From Aquimarina sp. (GTDB lineage: Bacteria; Bacteroidota; Bacteroidia; Flavobacteriales; Flavobacteriaceae), in contig JAHDEF010000025.1 in assembly GCA_020628975.1 (NCBI GenBank), positions 1 through 14,319 of the forward strand: a DNA stretch of 14,319 nucleotides. The letters run 5' to 3'. This document shows, in pieces, positions 13,261 to 14,319 of this stretch (its first letter is position 1; each line of letters starts with the position of its first letter). Position numbers and translations under genes: made by a program. Under the pieces are notes generated by a model. It saw only the letters and a program-made list of their open reading frames with translations. It had not been told where the DNA came from and searched no databases.

Positions 13261-14319
13261 CTATTCGTTAGAAATAATCTTATTACGGCCGTAACCAAAG
13301 TTATCTTTAGCGCGTATTCTATCAATAAATTTTTGTTGTTCTGTAGTCAATTTCAATAGTTGTTGTTTTTCCCAGAATGAAGCACTATAAGGAAAATCTA
13401 CATCTGTTAAATAAGTTGTAGATTTTATGTTCTTACTCACATCATCTTGTATAAAGGGATCAATGAAAATTATTTGAACATCAAAGTCGAAAGTTTCTAA
13501 GGCTTTTTTCTTCTTTAATGCTTCGAAGCCATATTTAAATGTGCCTGACTTAGGATACACTTTTCCGCTCTTATCATTAACCGTATATATATTGTGACGA
13601 TTAGAAATTACTTGACGAAACTTATAATTCAAAAATCGTTGAAAAGGAATTACTTCATATGTTTTAGAAGTAGATGCTTTTTTATATTCAATCAAGCGCT
13701 CATTTTCTAAATCAATATGAAAAGATCCTTTAAAATGCATTCGATCTTGAATAGAATCTTTGGTCTCGAATTTAATTTCTTTTACATCTCCGTAAATTAA
13801 ACCGCTATCTTCAAAAGTTTTATCTGGACCATAAAAATTAATAGAGAAAGGTGTCCAAAGGCATTGAAACAATTTAGGCATCGATTGTTTGTGAAACATA
13901 TGTGTTTTAACGCCATAAGAGCGTTGCTCTTCTACCTCTACATCTAGTAATTCATGAGCCTTATAATTTTTCTTTTTTTCGTCTAATTTGAAATTGGCCT
14001 TTCCTACAATGTCAACTAAGGTTACTATTTCTCCATTTCTTCTTTCTGTGGCCCTAAGAAAAAAGCGATGTCTAAAGGGGCTTGAGTACAATTCTTTTCT
14101 GAATGTTTCAAAAGCCACATCCATCCATTCATATATATCTTTTATGTGCACTTCTTCTAAAGTAGCTTCTTGGGGTTTTAGATAAATCGTATCCGAAGCT
14201 TTTTTAAATTCACTTAGCCTTCCTTTTAAAGATTGGTATCCTAATAAATTAAAATATAACGAATCTATTTGCGTCAACATTTCAAATTTACCTTCGGTAT
14301 TGGTAGTTACATAGTTTTT
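13261..14319 (-). CDS. Carboxypeptidase-like regulatory domain protein, N-terminus outside the window (partial)
   Basis: The reading frame stays open to the right edge, so the Met at 14278-14280 is internal and not the start. Upstream of it the frame reads KNYVTTNTEGKFEM, continuing into LTQIDSLYFNLLGYQSLKG. This is the C-terminal half of a carboxypeptidase-D regulatory-like beta-sandwich (the usual ...T...GKF......D.L.F...GY pattern), followed by KASDTIYLKPQEATLEEVHI. The visible 352 residues then form a family-specific region (about 60-350) rich in beta-strand-like segments, with no enzyme motif I recognise. Relatives in Bacteroidota usually start with a signal peptide and are exported or envelope proteins, but that end is not visible here. 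It converges on ribE with a 6-nt gap, so neither gene has room for a terminator between them. Function unknown. Confidence 0.85.
   Translation of the reverse strand, partial: KNYVTTNTEGKFEMLTQIDSLYFNLLGYQSLKGRLSEFKKASDTIYLKPQEATLEEVHIKDIYEWMDVAFETFRKELYSSPFRHRFFLRATERRNGEIVTLVDIVGKANFKLDEKKKNYKAHELLDVEVEEQRSYGVKTHMFHKQSMPKLFQCLWTPFSINFYGPDKTFEDSGLIYGDVKEIKFETKDSIQDRMHFKGSFHIDLENERLIEYKKASTSKTYEVIPFQRFLNYKFRQVISNRHNIYTVNDKSGKVYPKSGTFKYGFEALKKKKALETFDFDVQIIFIDPFIQDDVSKNIKSTTYLTDVDFPYSASFWEKQQLLKLTTEQQKFIDRIRAKDNFGYGRNKIISNE

Noticed and set aside
13283..13294. Perfect palindrome TTACGGCCGTAA
   Set aside because: It lies inside the coding end of the convergent gene (YGRNK region) with no U-run; best explained by codon content.
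13261..14280. Complete gene starting at Met 14280
   Set aside because: The frame continues open to the right edge, and the upstream residues complete a carboxypeptidase-like regulatory domain, so the gene is partial.
1..14319. CRISPR array, insertion sequence, prophage, toxin-antitoxin or defence genes
   Set aside because: No regularly spaced repeats, transposase, integrase or phage motifs appear; all genes are core or envelope functions with similar base composition.

Overview
The window is 14.3 kb of chromosomal housekeeping sequence. Its protein sequences, gene order and AT-rich spacers point to a member of the Bacteroidota, most likely the family Flavobacteriaceae. Supporting signs are: candidate promoters of the Bacteroidota type (TTG/TTTG about 19-22 bp from TAnnTTTG) and almost no Shine-Dalgarno sequences; a cysteine-free ribosomal protein L32; a lipoprotein and a coiled-coil membrane protein of families common in flavobacteria; and a single-chain glycyl-tRNA synthetase. 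I see no insertion sequence, phage, plasmid, CRISPR, tRNA or rRNA signal, and no stretch above 300 bases lacks a gene.

Layout, left to right. Positions 1-200 hold a palindromic repeat and the glyS terminator. Two minus-strand genes follow: glycyl-tRNA synthetase (201-1745) and an uncharacterised single-pass coiled-coil protein (1858-2766). Divergent from these is a plus-strand run. It contains a ComF-family phosphoribosyltransferase-like protein (2863-3543), an Ig-like-domain lipoprotein (about 3586-5211), an LpxH-like metallophosphoesterase (5378-6232) and a MurG/MJ1255-like glycosyltransferase (6229-7245). The last two overlap by 4 nt and probably act together in envelope glycolipid metabolism.

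A long nested hairpin separates this run from a convergent minus-strand block devoted to fatty-acid initiation: fabH, accB and accC (10265 down to 7341). These encode the condensing enzyme and two subunits of acetyl-CoA carboxylase. Upstream on the same strand are rpmF (L32) and a DUF177/YceD gene with their own promoter and a strong terminator, then pdxA (vitamin B6 synthesis). Divergent from pdxA is ribE (riboflavin synthase, 12661-13254). Only 6 nt beyond it, convergently, lies a carboxypeptidase-like regulatory-domain protein (13261 to the right edge), whose N-terminus falls outside the window.

I found no convincing new multi-gene system. The observations most worth a second look are: the LpxH-like/glycosyltransferase pair; a promoter placed so close to glyS that its mRNA may be leaderless; a palindrome over the fabH promoter that could be a lipid-responsive operator; and the nested hairpin between the convergent glycosyltransferase and accC genes.
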